Source of the DNA: Diadema setosum
Taxonomy: Eukaryota; Echinodermata; Echinoidea; Diadematoida; Diadematidae
NCBI RefSeq assembly: GCF_964275005.1
Contig: NC_092703.1
Location: forward strand, 1,663,001-1,727,000
Length of the DNA: 64,000 bases
Reading direction: 5' to 3'
A model generated the notes under the pieces. The model did not search any database. It was not told the origin of the DNA and saw only the letters and a list, made by a program, of their open reading frames with translations. The translations under genes and the position numbers were made by a program. Each line of letters opens with the position of its first letter. Positions within the stretch are counted from its first letter, which is position 1. Below are positions 1 to 23,948 of this stretch, one piece after another.

Positions 1-698
1 CGTTTATATAAGAAATATAATATTGTCAATGTTATCATAATTACCATGGAGTTACCAAAATCTATAATGCGTAATTTGTGTTACAGTGTACTGCACACAT
101 AATTTCATTGCCAAACATTTCAAACTTTGGTCCACGTAGAGAGAGGACGTAGAAATAAAATTCCTTTATATTTTGTTTTACAATAATTTCATTCTTTAAT
201 TTGTAATTAAAGACAAGAGAAGGAAGAAGAGGGAGGAATCTTCAAATCAACCTGTACTGACTTGAGTAAGTGACAAACCTGACATTTTGTCAGTAAATTC
301 ATCCTTATTTCAATTTTTTTTCGCATGTAACAGGTCTCCTTTCGTCGCGTCTTCTGCGTTGAATTATCGTTAAATGCAACGTTGCTAGTTCAGATAGCCC
401 CTTTTGCACAGTGTACTTCTTGAAGTCTTCTGAGTTTCGTTCTTTTGCACTTTTCTGAAACTTTTATTAAATATCTAAACCACGTTGATTGAGACTTCAT
501 TTCTACACGTGACATTGCGTATAAGGCTTTAAAACTGAAGTGTGTTTTTTTTTTTTTGGTCAAAGAAGAAGAGTAGTTATTTGCTTTCGAAATGGTCCAT
601 ATGCGAGGCTGTTTTATTTTGCTTTATCTCCAATGATCTTTAGGTTGATTTAACATTTGAAAGGTACCGGTCAACAGACAGCAAGGTCAAGGACGCAC

Positions 699-3600
699 CG
701 AATAGAGGCCATGGGAGGCACCAATGTTGACAATCACTTGAAGGGCTCTGTCTTGATCTGAGCTTGCCGTGGTTGTTGGTTTGTGCAATTTAATGGTCAG
801 CTCCTCCAGCCACTCTCGGAACGGTTTAACCCTAGAGAAGAACGAACAACAACAACTACACTTATCCCACTGATGGAGTGTAGTGTACAGAGGATAATAG
901 CTCTTTGTTGCAGCTTTCTTCTGAATGTTTCCCTACTACTCGTAACTCTAAAAACTAACGATAAAAGAAAGAAAAAAAGTTTTGGCTGTAATATTGGTAT
1001 TTACCATTCATGAAGTAGTGCTATTTGCAAGAACTGTACACATGTTGTAGCTCTCTGCTGTTGAAAGTTTGACTTTTTTTCACGCACTGCCTCATAAAGT
1101 TACAGGCACTACAGTTCAGGAAATGACAATTCCATTGGAAGATATCAAAAAATTAATTGTAGGCACATTACAGCAAAATGCCTCTTTACATTATGGCGCT
1201 TAAAGTATCAGTAGTGTGCTTTCACTTTCGTTTGCATAACACTATTATGTAACCATGTGGTAACACAAACCTGTGTGTTGCAATTCATTACAACACAAAC
1301 AGCAACAACAGTAGCAGTTCCGACCGACACATTCATATGCGCTACTGAAGCCGGGTTAATATTCAGTCTCCATCATCATAAAGAGGCTCTTGACTGCGGT
1401 GTCCCAGCTTGTATCGGCTATAGCAGGGAGGTGGCTATCGGGTGTCTACTCCACGTGAAAAAAAAAACTGTTGACATGGATACACAACGAAAACGGATTA
1501 TAAAATAATAATAAAGTAACAACTACACAAACGAGACTTCAAAAGAAATGTGAAATCTAAATTCCCTACCCATCACTCTTTCCATAATTTTGGGCGATGT
1601 CCATATCTCCACTTGAAAGTTCAACAGTTGAGCCATCTCTGTTAAAAAAAAAAAAAGAGGAAAGTCTGAGACCAAATAGTTGGAAAAATAAAAGTAGTTG
1701 CCGGATATTACAAACTTGGCCCCTTCTTTTATCGTTGGTTTAAGAAAATAATTAGAGTGCAGTTTATGGACTGCGACAGTATAGCTGAAACCTATGATGA
1801 CAACTAGTTGAAATTGAAGCCTCAGTCATTATTTGGACCAGCTGGACCAGTTGGAAACCCCATTGCCCCCACTGGACTTTAATTGGACTTCAGACGATCT
1901 GAATATACCATTTGAAGCCCCATTAAAATCCAATTGGACAAGTTGACATGGTTGAATGCTCCATGGAAGTCCAGTTCGACCTATTGAAGTCCCATTGAAG
2001 CCCAATTGGTACCAATTGACTCGCCTCGCAACAACAAAAACACAACTGGAATCTAAATTTGGACCCTATCATACTCATTGAAACCAGTGAGGACCAATTG
2101 AAACCAATTAAAACCAATTGAAACCAATTGAAATTTCAATGTGGATTCAATTGGATTTTCGTCACGAGCTGCTGGAATTGGTAAGTTACCATACTCTCCA
2201 ATTTTTTTCAAATAGAAAATCTGAAATATCTAAACGACAGATTCTGGAGACTCGGTTTCACATTACGCGAGATAGGTTGTTCGCATTGGACCTTGTACCT
2301 TGAACTAGAGATTGATTCAGAGATAATTCATGTCACTGAATGTACACACATCCTCATGCACCAGACTATTGCCAATGGTATTTTATATATATCAATGGAA
2401 AAGTCGCAATAAACAAACCTGAGTTGGAACTTTGCACCCACGAGGTGAAAGAGGTTAGAATTTGGCAGGCCCGTCGAAAGATTAATAAGTGGGATCGTTG
2501 TCTCTCGGCCAATTACACCTTTCACGGGAATGCAAAACCAAACAAAGTAGGAAAACAAAGCAGGAGATAGTTGTGCATGATAAGCAGAAAATTATGATAA
2601 AAGGAATATCACGAATAGTATGAGCACACCTCTTTGTAAGTGGCGGATGTTTTGAACTACAGACATAGGAGAGAGAACTATTTTATATCCTATTGAAATA
2701 GGTATATTTCCAAAAGGAGATGATTATATAAAATTTCAGGCTTGCCTTGTGCGGCTTGTATAATTAATCCTAACTTGTTGTCGTTACCACTTCGAGTGGA
2801 CGACTATCAGAATACTACACAAGCAAATCTATTTTGCAAATACGCATATGCTTGTCTTGAAGAATTAAATGATAAAAAGTGCCTTATTCTCGTTCGTAAG
2901 TTTGTTTGTATTTTGCGTATTAGAGTATCTGAGGTTGATTTGTAGTGTAGGTTATTTCATTGTTTGTATTTTGTTGTTCGTGACAATTTTATCTGTACAT
3001 AATGTGAGCAGGGCCCTTCGGCAGAACAGTAAACCAACTGAATGGCCTCCTCTGCTATAAGAATATTCAAATAGAATGAATATATGAAATACATGTATGT
3101 ATACAACAATGTGGTGTCCTCATCAACAGCCGCAGAGTGGGTTGACACGAGCAAAATAATTTTGAATAGGCTTAAGTGCTTGTAATCAATGTTTAATTGA
3201 ACAGATGAATGATCATGGTTTATTGCAACTGATTGACAAATTGCCCTACATCGACGTAAATGAGCACTGAATTGATCAGTGTTTTAGTAGCAGCCGTACC
3301 CTACATCGACGTAAATGAGCACTAAACTGATCAGTGTTTTAGTAGCAGCCATGATTATCATGGCTACTACTAAAACACTGATCAATTCAGTGCTCATTTA
3401 CGTCGATTTAGGGCAATTTGTCAATCAGTTGCAATGAAAACATCTTGATGAAAGAATATCATGAATTTGAAAGATCATGGTTTAGTTCAATTCCTGTCTT
3501 CTGAAGTTGTTAATTTTCACTTACTATTAGTGAAATGCCAATTCTTAAAAAAAAAACAACATGAAAACAGTGTTATTTACGTGTTTGAATGATCATAATA

Positions 3601-3870
3601 CGAGGACTGAATTATTTTTGCACAAGCGTAAGACAGGGATGTAGACATGCAAACACGTAGGGCCTACACCTCAACCATTCAGCCGTTCAGCCAAAACTAC
3701 GATGCCTTTGGAGACATGGTAGATTCTTGTTTGACTGAATAATATGTATATGATTAGAAATATAAGGCAAGAGAATAAGAGCGTGGGTAATGATTTCACT
3801 TACTGTACGAAAGAAGAGGAGACAAACGCTGCAGTGCCCCTGATTCGCTCAGGAAATCGCTGTAGTTCAT
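699..3870 (-). CDS. AADAT: AADAT-like aminotransferase, copy A (exons 1-4, partial)
   Basis: This is the 5' part of a PLP-dependent aminotransferase gene of the kynurenine/2-aminoadipate aminotransferase family, which transaminates kynurenine or 2-aminoadipate. Exon 1 is 3804-3870 (start ATG at 3870, protein begins MNYSDFLSES), exon 2 is 2419-2518, exon 3 is 1570-1638 and exon 4 is 699-831. All have GT-AG borders; the fourth donor is GTGCGT. Lengths of 67, 100, 69 and 133 nt and all phases equal those of copy B. Recognisable pieces are GRETTIPLINLSTGLPN in exon 2 (the family's AGGLPNP region) and a REWLEELTIKLHKP helix in exon 4. Bases 1-698 are intron 4. The remaining exons, including the catalytic lysine, lie left of the window, so an intact gene cannot be confirmed. 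Family assignment is confident; substrate is inferred. Confidence 0.88.
1838..2155. repeat. Degenerate CCAATTG minisatellite in intron 2 of copy A
   Basis: The stretch is built from many imperfect copies of a roughly 10-base unit around CCAATTGAAA or TTGGACCAATTGG, best preserved at 2094-2130 where four AACCAATTGA units follow each other. CAATTG is self-complementary, so the array can fold on itself. The short open frames here are by-products of the repeat. Confidence 0.6.
3222..3434. repeat. Near-perfect inverted repeat with an internally duplicated left arm
   Basis: The left arm 3222-3295 is almost exactly complementary to the right arm 3360-3434. Between them, 3299-3350 is a second direct copy of most of the left arm, ending in an ATGATTATCAT centre. 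The core unit reads CATCGACGTAAATGAGCAC. It lies just upstream of exon 2 of copy A, in intron 1. Confidence 0.85.
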
Positions 3871-4878
3871 CTTGATGGCAGCGCTGTAGCGAGGACTGAA
3901 ATCACAAATTACAGATTCTCCGAGAGGGTAATTGAGATGTTACCAATCAGTTGTTGCTGATGTAGCGATCGGAACATTGCACAGAGAGTTACACGTTCAG
4001 AAGTGACCTACCTTCAGTTACTTCACGACTAAACGATTCAATGTAGGCCTAAAGCCATAATTATCATACTTGACACTTCTCAATCACTTATTGTTTGCTT
4101 TACGTCTTGGTTGTTTGAGAATACTTGTAGGCCTTCATCCAACGCGTGGCTTCCGTTTCAGACAAATCACTCGATTCAAATGCAGCTGGATTTGTTACGG
4201 ACAATAAGATATATCATGTTTGCCAATATGAGACTTCGGTAATAACTTTTGATATTCTCCTGCTTTGAAACGATTGCACTGTTATTCAGTTTAACAGTAA
4301 GGGAAAACGACCACGTCAACAGTGCGGTAGATCCTTCCTGTGCTTCCCCTCCTGGACTGCTGTTCAAACAAATAACAAGCAAACAACTGTCCAACCCATG
4401 CGTAATATTTATATTGGGTAGAATATGAGGGGTCATCCCTAGTCTGGTTTTCAAACCCTTTGTCAGCTTTTTTCCCCCAAAAAAATACACCCTTTGCGAC
4501 GACGAAGTCGCCTCTTTTACCGAAGCCAAAGGACCATCCAGCTCAACCTGCTACTTCGTCCGTCTCATTAGAGGGTCTTGATATTCTGGGACGCAAAATA
4601 GGACAGGCAAATGAACTGGAAGCCAGGTCAAAAAAAAGTTCCAACGGTCACACACCCGTGAGTCATACAGCCCACAACAGCTCACGAACTACACACCAAG
4701 TAAGACAGACAAATGAGCGTGACACTAAGCATAACAGGCTTGATCTAGGCAAAGAAGACACACAAGTTCGACTCTGTGAAAATTAAGCCCCGTGATCTAA
4801 ACATGTCGAGCTCGTAGCCCTCTTTTTCCCCTAGTGTCCAGCTCGTGAGCTTTATTTGCCTTGGGCCTTGTTCACATG

Positions 4879-5207
4879 GGCCCGAATTCACGAAGGTGGT
4901 ACAAATGAAACCATGGTTTAAACTATGGACAAAAACCATGGAGCGCAAAGTGTCGCACGAAATACTTCTTAACGAAATTGGCCATTTCGTCGACAAAATG
5001 ACCATTTCGTCAACGAAATTATCATTTCGTGGACGAAATGTTCATTTAGTTTATACAAAATGTTGTCATTTCGTTACAAAATAATCATTTCATCAACGAA
5101 ATGACTGATTTCGTAACGAAATATTCCGCGCGACACTTGGCGCTCCATGGTTTTTGTCCATGATTTAAACCATGGTTTCATTGGTACCACCTTCGTGAAT
5201 TCGGGCC
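4879..5207. mobile_element. Foldback MITE with about 80-bp terminal inverted repeats
   Basis: Termini are GGCCCGAATTCACGAAGG and its complement. The arms 4879-4957 and about 5128-5207 pair over nearly their whole length, and include a CCATGGTTTAAA segment. The core is a string of short palindromes of the type ATTTCGTCAACGAAAT. No protein is encoded and no target duplication is obvious, so the transposase family is unknown. Confidence 0.8.
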
Positions 5208-5919
5208 TTAGTGTCTATCTCACGGGCTGCATCACTCGTGAGCAGTATGACTCGTAGGCCTCATGACATGACTCGTGGGTGTCGATCTCGTGATGTGCAC
5301 CCAAATATGATATGTGCATTCTGAGAAAATACTACTGTTTCGTCCACATGTTTATTTTGATCAGTATTCTGTGTTGGTGTGTGTATAGGCACGTTTGTTC
5401 AGGTGTACTCAAGTTCGTGGACTGTAGGTCTATGTTTGTTTGTGTGTGTTTGTGTGTGTGTGCGCGCAAGGATGTGTATGTGTAATGACTTCTTTTCTGT
5501 AAATGTTAAATATACTGAATTTATTTTGCAAAACGCCACGATGATACTGGAAACTTTATGTCTATTTCGAATGTGATCCCACGTGTCGTCAATTGTTAGA
5601 CATATTAGCAAGAAAAAAAAATAGAGAAAACGATATATTTTGGATGCCGAATTCGCGTAAAAGGGACATCACAGTTGTACACACAGCTAGCAAGCTTATC
5701 TAGTAAGACCGAGCCGAACACAATTTGTTTGTACTAGTATTATATGCACTGTCTTTAAGTCGATGCTATCTAAAATTTATTGTCGATTTCCCGTTCATAT
5801 TTGCGGCAAATGAACGTCAGTTTTCACGTGGACACTTTCGAAGATATAATGAGTGAGGATAAAATGAAAAAAATGAATAAATAAATAAATGGTCATGATG
5901 ATGAAGCTGGTGCTTAATG

Positions 5920-6225
5920 GGATGGTATAGTATTGTTTGAAGTGAGGATTCAGCTTTAACTTTTTGCTAGATACCTAGAAACCACTTCATGAAATGTTAA
6001 AGAGAATACAATTCTAAGAGGTATTTAAAGTTCATCACTTGATGAAAATTGGTTATGAAATGGCTAAGACATCTTTTTATTAGGATCGCTTTGTTTTGGA
6101 ATACATTGTATCTCAGCCATTTCAAAACCCATTTTCATCAAATAAACTTTGAATTCCTCCTACAATCATATGCCCTTTCATATTTCTCAAGAGGTTTCTC
6201 ATTATCTCAAAATCCATCCTAAAAA
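5920..6225. mobile_element. Inverted-repeat MITE, GGTATAG family, copy 1
   Basis: Two arms of about 140 bp, 5920-6065 and 6075-6225, are imperfect reverse complements (for example ATTTGATGAAAATGGGTTTT against GATGAAAATTGGTTATGAAA). A second member of the family lies at 50651-51020. Boundaries are approximate; the right end abuts the next MITE. Confidence 0.6.
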
Positions 6226-6234
6226 AGGTTGGAA

Positions 6235-6778
6235 AGGTAGGGAATCCCATTTGCACGCCTTAAATGAAGAGTTGTATAAATACAGTGGTATGTTGAAGAG
6301 AGTATCATTTTAGAAACTCCCATAAAGTATTGAAAGTCGAAGGTAACATTTAGTACATTTTTTTTTTGACCGTTAGATTTTGAATTGAATTGTTTTCGGG
6401 ACTCACCGTAAATTCCAGTACATTACTAGGCTACCTTTGTAGACCCATGTACTGCATGTGTGTCCATCATGTATATTTTGTGAAGAAAGTTCATCAACAC
6501 TTACAAACATTTCTATACATTCTTGCCACACACTCTAAACATCAGCTCTTGTACTTTTAGATTTGTGTTTATAGATCACAAATACAGAAGAATGCAACAA
6601 AAGGGCTTAAGTGTGGCTGACACACAGAACTACTGAGTAGTTGAGTTTTGTGCATTTTTCAAATTTTAGATAACTGTAGACTTCCAAATTTCTAAGCAGT
6701 GGCCTAAGCAAGTCCCCTGAGGTTCATATTTAATGTTTTGCTGCATTTTGGGAGGTCTGTAAAAGGTATCCCCTACCT
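6235..6778 (+). mobile_element. TTAA-type MITE, AGGTAGGG family, copy 1
   Basis: The 544-bp element has termini AGGTAGGGAATCCC and GGTATCCCCTACCT, followed on the right by TTAA. Read in reverse complement it matches 35887-36438 throughout, so the boundaries are fixed by comparison of the two copies. There is no coding capacity, so it would depend on a transposase in trans. Confidence 0.8.
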
Positions 6779-6899
6779 TTAATACGAGTGATAAGTATGT
6801 CCCGTAACATTACGTCCAGAAACGGAGATTATCACTGCCGTTCATTTAATCCTCAATTACGTCATTAAAAAATCAAATCAAGATCTTCCGAGGTTTTTC

Positions 6900-7060
6900 A
6901 AGTCAATTCAATTTCTTTATTTTCATCGAACAAAAGGCGATTTATGTCACAGAGTTTAAAAATAACACAAGTATACACACCATTAAAAAATACCACTTCT
7001 ATAGTGAATGCGAACGGGATTATAGTATAAAACAATTTTGGAAAAGGCATTTAAGAGGTA
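6900..7060 (-). mobile_element. 5'-truncated LINE 3' end
   Basis: On the minus strand the sequence ends AATAAAGAAATTGAATTGACTT, the style of short tail seen at other LINE 3' ends in the window. Only the 3' untranslated end seems to remain; the 5' limit is not clear. Confidence 0.35.
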
Positions 7061-7862
7061 AATAAAGCATTGGAAATGAGAATTCGCTCCATATCACAGC
7101 TCGTCGACGTTTATCCCTCGGTGGAATCCATAATAACATGATTATTTTATCCAATATGTAAATCTTCCTTGAATAAAAGTGTTTGCTAACTGTTCTGATG
7201 AAAGCTTATTGTCACTAATACTTAAATAGTACCAGAAAATGCGTCTTTAAAATAAGATATCACATACGTATGGTAAATATCAATATAACGGCAATATCCA
7301 GACGAGATCCATTATTATGTAATGTGTGTACCAATACAGCAGCAAGATTAACAATGCATTATAATACGTATACACAGTACCATTGGTGACGCAGAAAAGG
7401 AAAAACAAAAATGCACATAATAAGTAAAGAGGACCTTTTTAGTTGACCTCTCAGTTCTCCTTTCCCCCTCTAAACATAACTTAATATTTTGCCGGTATGT
7501 ATGTATATCTCTATTTGTTAATTATAATTATGCACCGTGTAAGACATACATCTAAAAAAGAAAAGAAAAAAAGAATAAGACTTGCTCCATAACGGCTATC
7601 AGAATACTCTCCTGCCGACACTATGGGTTTTGGTACCTGGGAAGACCTTCTCTTTTTGATCTCATGTAATGGAATAATCATTTCATGATTCGATATTCAG
7701 ACATGTAATAAACCACATCACTTCTCGTATTACGGTTTACAGTATAACGGTTTGAAACCAAAAACAAGGATGACGGTAATTATTCCTATATGCAAGCTAA
7801 ATGTATTATCGTTATAAAAGCGTTGACAAACATCGAAAATTCTTTGAAAGGTGTCAAATTGC

Positions 7863-8026
7863 CAAAATGCATTTCATTTTATTTCATTTTATTTCGTTTC
7901 ATTTCCGACAAAAGTGTACAATATGACAATCGCATGTAAACATTTATCATCCATTTCATTGGTGTGCACTACATAGGAGTTTATTTGAAAGTTGCTTGTG
8001 TCGAAAAAACCGGTAAAAACGAGTAG

Positions 8027-8030
<4 letters not shown>
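7863..8030 (-). mobile_element. LINE-like 3' end with reiterated AAATGAAAT tail
   Basis: The minus strand ends in tandem AAATAAAATG units at 7870-7900. By analogy with the other pentamer-tailed ends this is probably a truncated retrotransposon, but no coding part is visible. Confidence 0.35.
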
Positions 8031-8061
<31 letters not shown>

Positions 8062-8070
8062 CATACATAC
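8031..8070. repeat. (AT)n followed by (CATA)n microsatellite
   Basis: About 27 bases of alternating AT run into three to four ACAT units. It creates the tyrosine/isoleucine-rich open frame on the minus strand, which is not a gene. Confidence 0.9.
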
Positions 8071-8529
8071 AAACCCAGACAGAAACCTTCGAAAATCCGC
8101 ACTGTTTCTCTTCCTTCTCCTTTTGCATTTTCGTCCTTACACCAATAATTTCACCGGGTCGGTGAAATAGTGAAAATTATCTCTCATGCAAATAAGATGG
8201 ATTTGTTGCATAGTCAGCCTATTGTTTGTTTATTTGTATTGTTTTTGTCAGACCTAAATAATGAAACTAATAGAGTTATCCTAGAACAACTTATTCGACA
8301 TTCGCTGTGTATGATGCTTCCCTCACAGCTTCTCCAAGTCGTTTTATTCCCTGAAACAACGATAAAACGAGAAATACATTAGAATCAACGGACCTTAACT
8401 GAAATTAGGGGGATGTAAGCACAATTAAAAACAAAATCAAAGAACATTTTAAACGTTTGTAGCTGGTTTTAGGACCATTCAGCTATGACTAGGTCAAAGA
8501 TTAGATTCTCGTGTTGGGGATGATGTGCA

Positions 8530-8691
8530 CAGTGGCGGATCCAGGAATTGCATAAAGGGGAGGCGCCTTCACAAAATTAAATTGGGCTCACACGCCCCCT
8601 CCCCATTTTTTAATTTCTATTTCTTTTGTTCAAAAAGCAAAAATAAAGAGGGGCGCGCGCCCGGTGCACCCCCACCCCGAATCTGCCACTG
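8530..8691. mobile_element. hAT-like MITE with CAGTGGCGGATCCAGG terminus
   Basis: The left end CAGTGGCGGATCC and the right end GAATCTGCCACTG are inverted copies, and GTGCA flanks the element on both sides (8525-8529 and 8692-8696). Elements with the CAGTGGCGGATC terminus are widespread in animals and usually attributed to hAT. The 5-bp duplication is shorter than the 8 bp typical of hAT, so the superfamily is uncertain. Confidence 0.7.
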
Positions 8692-9004
8692 GTGCATCTC
8701 ATAAGAATTAGATAATCATAACGAGCATAAATTTGTGATCGAGAATCCAATTGCTATAGCTTGCTGACACAGACACATGCACACACACACACAAAAAAAA
8801 AATAGGGGTTATATGCATTTTACATGCCATAAAAAAAACAAACCATAATGCCGAAAGTTGATTGAGTTGAACCAAAAATATGTTTTAGCAGGTCTACAAT
8901 GTACCCGGAAAATGACATACGGGGGTTTTGTGGATCAGGCTTATGCAATCAACTCCAAATTTGCGCATGACACGAAGCAATGCTTTTAAAACTGCGTACA
9001 ATAA

Positions 9005-9288
9005 GGAAAATTTAATTTAATTTCATTTATTTCATTCTCATTTTTCTTTCAACAAAACATAACACAAAGTAAATCAAAAATTAAATCATAAGCATATACA
9101 TTACAAAGTATGACAATCAATAGTAATCAACAAAATAATAAAGATATGCACACATATTGGAATTACAAAGTTAACATAAATCCTTGTAGAGAATAGATTT
9201 TTCAGATTGGCAGTAACAATCTCTGGATGTAGAAATTATGGGGGTAATTGGTCCGATGCTGTAGCTTCTAAGGACGCACTTCTTTTTT
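9005..9288 (-). other. 3' UTR of copy B ending in a LINE-like 3' tail with AATAAA
   Basis: Directly after the stop codon the minus strand runs about 260 bases of AT-rich sequence into an AATAAA at 9031-9026, followed by a reiterated ATTAA/ATGAA tail. The tail resembles the pentamer tails of the other LINE 3' ends in this window. I infer that a 5'-truncated retrotransposon supplies the polyadenylation signal of the gene. Confidence 0.45.
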
Positions 9289-21647
<12,359 letters not shown>

Positions 21648-23250
21648 CTTGTTGGATATCAGAAATCACCGACAGACTGGTTATGGCGATGAAAGTGCAC
21701 AATGCACTATGCACTATGCACAACGCACAGTGCACAATGGGTTGCAGGCTCAGAACTGAACTTCGTTCAGGCTCTAAATTGGACTTTCAGATAAACGGAT
21801 GTCAACTAAATTTAGATCCAAGAGTAAGGTCCTACTATTCATCATTTTGAAATACGATAGTGCCCTCTTGCGCTTTGTCTCGCTCTTTTCAGACAATCTT
21901 TTGTGTGTTCAGCTTGTCAAACTCAAACAATGCATTTTTAGTAAAAACATCTTTTTTTACGATGCAAGCATGTAGGCCTACATATAATTTATGCAATGTA
22001 ATATTGCTTGGGGAAATGATCATATCCCCAATGTTTGTTTGTTTTAAACAGCCAGTAAGTATCACAAATTATAGATACGTGTACGTGATGATATCACGTG
22101 CCATAATCTTCCAAAACACCCCCCCCCCCCCGTCCGTTTAAGCAATCGCTGGTCTTCCCTTTATGATAATGTAAGCATGCGCGAAATACTTCCGTTGTAG
22201 AGTAAATGTGTGGTTCCCCCCCAAAAAAAAACAAACAAACAAACAAACAAACAAACAAACACACACACACACAAACAAATAAACAAACAAACGAAGGCTT
22301 TTTTAACATCGTTCTTCGCTCTTGTGCACCTGTGTAAATGTGCTTGTAGGTTTATGATTATGATATGAGGTATGTACAAAGAACACGTGATTAAAAGCTT
22401 CTTGGGCAAGGAGACAGGTTATCTTTTCTATTGATATGATATGATTTGGATCGTCTGTTTTCATTATGCCTACCTATGACTACATTATTCGTCAAAATAT
22501 TTTCCTCCTGTTCCTTGCAAGCCACAGCTGGGAGTCAAGGGGTGCTTAGGTGATTCATCACCCCTAACTTATGTGCGCCCATGTATTATACTGTGATATG
22601 TATGCATTTATTTACTTTATGTCTCCATCTATTCATGTATTTACTTATATATTCATGAATGTATTGTATTGATGTGACATAGCCCCCCCCCCAGAAAAAA
22701 AAAATTTAAAAAAACCCCGATAAGTCCATATTTGCCAAATGGAGATATTTGCGATTAAAGGTCAAGAAAAATAAAGAGAATAATAAGAAAATGTTTGCTT
22801 CTTTTGACCATAACTTCAAAAAAGCACTTTTATATGTAGTGACCAATATATCGTTTAAAAGGTATTATTTTGTACTTTATGACAGAGACCGTACTTCAAA
22901 ATCTTCAAAAATGGACTTATCGGTTTTTGCGAACAAGCTCTTCAATTATTTACTCGTATGTTAGCATTGTATCGCCTTCATATGTTTCTCGCTTTTTCCT
23001 TCCTTATTCTTTTCCCTTTCTCTCTGACTGAACCTTTATGTGTGTTTTTCTATGTAATCATTATTGACATATTAAATTTCTTCTTTACTTCTTTTTTTTA
23101 TTTTTTTTCCCGGTGACATTACCACCGCGGTACGTGTGCCAACAGCATGAACACAGTGGACTATGTGCGCGACCGCATTCGTAACGCTCTGACACATTTT
23201 CAGTAGCCTAGACATCGAGTTACAATTTATCACGTAACACACGTGACCAA
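21648..23250. other. 5' flank of AADAT copy B and AT-rich intergenic DNA
   Basis: Upstream of the start codon there is a short tandem cluster of TGCACTATGCAC/GCACAATG units at 21694-21739. Beyond that, a C10 tract, a (CAAA)n run and low-complexity AT-rich DNA occur. No gene is apparent. Confidence 0.5.
22223..22293. repeat. (CAAA)n/(CA)n microsatellite
   Basis: A run of CAAA units interrupted by (CA)n. The cysteine/valine/leucine-rich frames on the minus strand are read from it and are not genes. Confidence 0.95.
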
Positions 23251-23254
23251 AGAT

Positions 23255-23520
23255 ACGCAGTTCTGCCAGATTATGATCGCTGAAGCTTGACGGCTCGAAA
23301 TCTGGCAGAACTGCGTAAGTTGTTGATTATTTCTACTTAGAATGCTGAAACTTTTTCCTGGTATTTAATTCGTTAGACCAATTATCACCAAGGAAAGAAG
23401 ACATGTGCAACTCATTGTATTAACTCAGTGTAGAGATTTTGATGTAACATTGGATCTGTAAAGCCGATCTCTGGCATAATGGGAAAGAATGGATATACGC
23501 AGTTATGCCAGATTACGGCC
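23255..23520. repeat. Repeated inverted motif ACGCAGTTCTGCCAGATT
   Basis: ACGCAGTTCTGCCAGATT at 23255-23272 is perfectly complementary to 23299-23316, with a 26-base loop. The same motif with one change (ACGCAGTTATGCCAGATT) recurs at about 23497. A partial reverse copy (TCTGGCATAA) lies near 23470. Confidence 0.8.
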
Positions 23521-23559
23521 GAGGTTCGTTTCTTGCGACATGCCACTGCGGGTGGTGCA

Positions 23560-23930
23560 AACGTTATGTGGCATACTGGGAACACTTCAAAGATGAATGT
23601 AATTGTAAAAATGACAGTAAGAGAGTGTGGCAAGAATTGAATGGAGTGACGGGTAGAGAACGTAAAGAAGATAACGTTCCGATGAATTAACTGCTAATAA
23701 ACTAAATGAATATCTTTTTGATGTCGGCAAAGAAATAGTAGAAGGTGGTATAAGTATTTTCAATAAAATCATTCTGAATGTGTTTAATGAGTTTATTTTT
23801 TATTGTGTTTCTGATCATAAAATTTGTAATTCTCTCTTGAATTTTGGTAAAGATAACAACCTTGATATTTCAAATTTTGATTCTGAAAAGAGTTGGAATG
23901 ACGGAATTGTTCCCACTGATTAGAAAAGGG
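23560..23930 (+). pseudogene. Degenerate LINE ORF2 fragment
   Basis: The plus-strand frame contains KNDSKRVWQELNGVTGRE and, after a stop and a shift, KLNEYLFDVGKEIVEG. These match in order the segment between endonuclease and reverse transcriptase of LINE proteins; the large LINE nearby has TWKVINDVIGKQ and CFNEYFVNVG. The piece has several stops, is AT-rich and belongs to a different family from the large LINE. Confidence 0.5.
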
Positions 23931-23948
23931 CTAAAACGGCGCCTATAT

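Larger units (their letters stand above)
3871..9004. other. Intergenic DNA between the two AADAT copies
   Basis: Apart from the elements listed separately I see no gene here. It holds the 5' flank of copy A, a TG-rich stretch near 5430-5465, several MITEs and two LINE 3' ends. The open frames at 4176-4529 and 4460-4786 overlap on opposite strands and show no recognisable domain. Confidence 0.5.
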
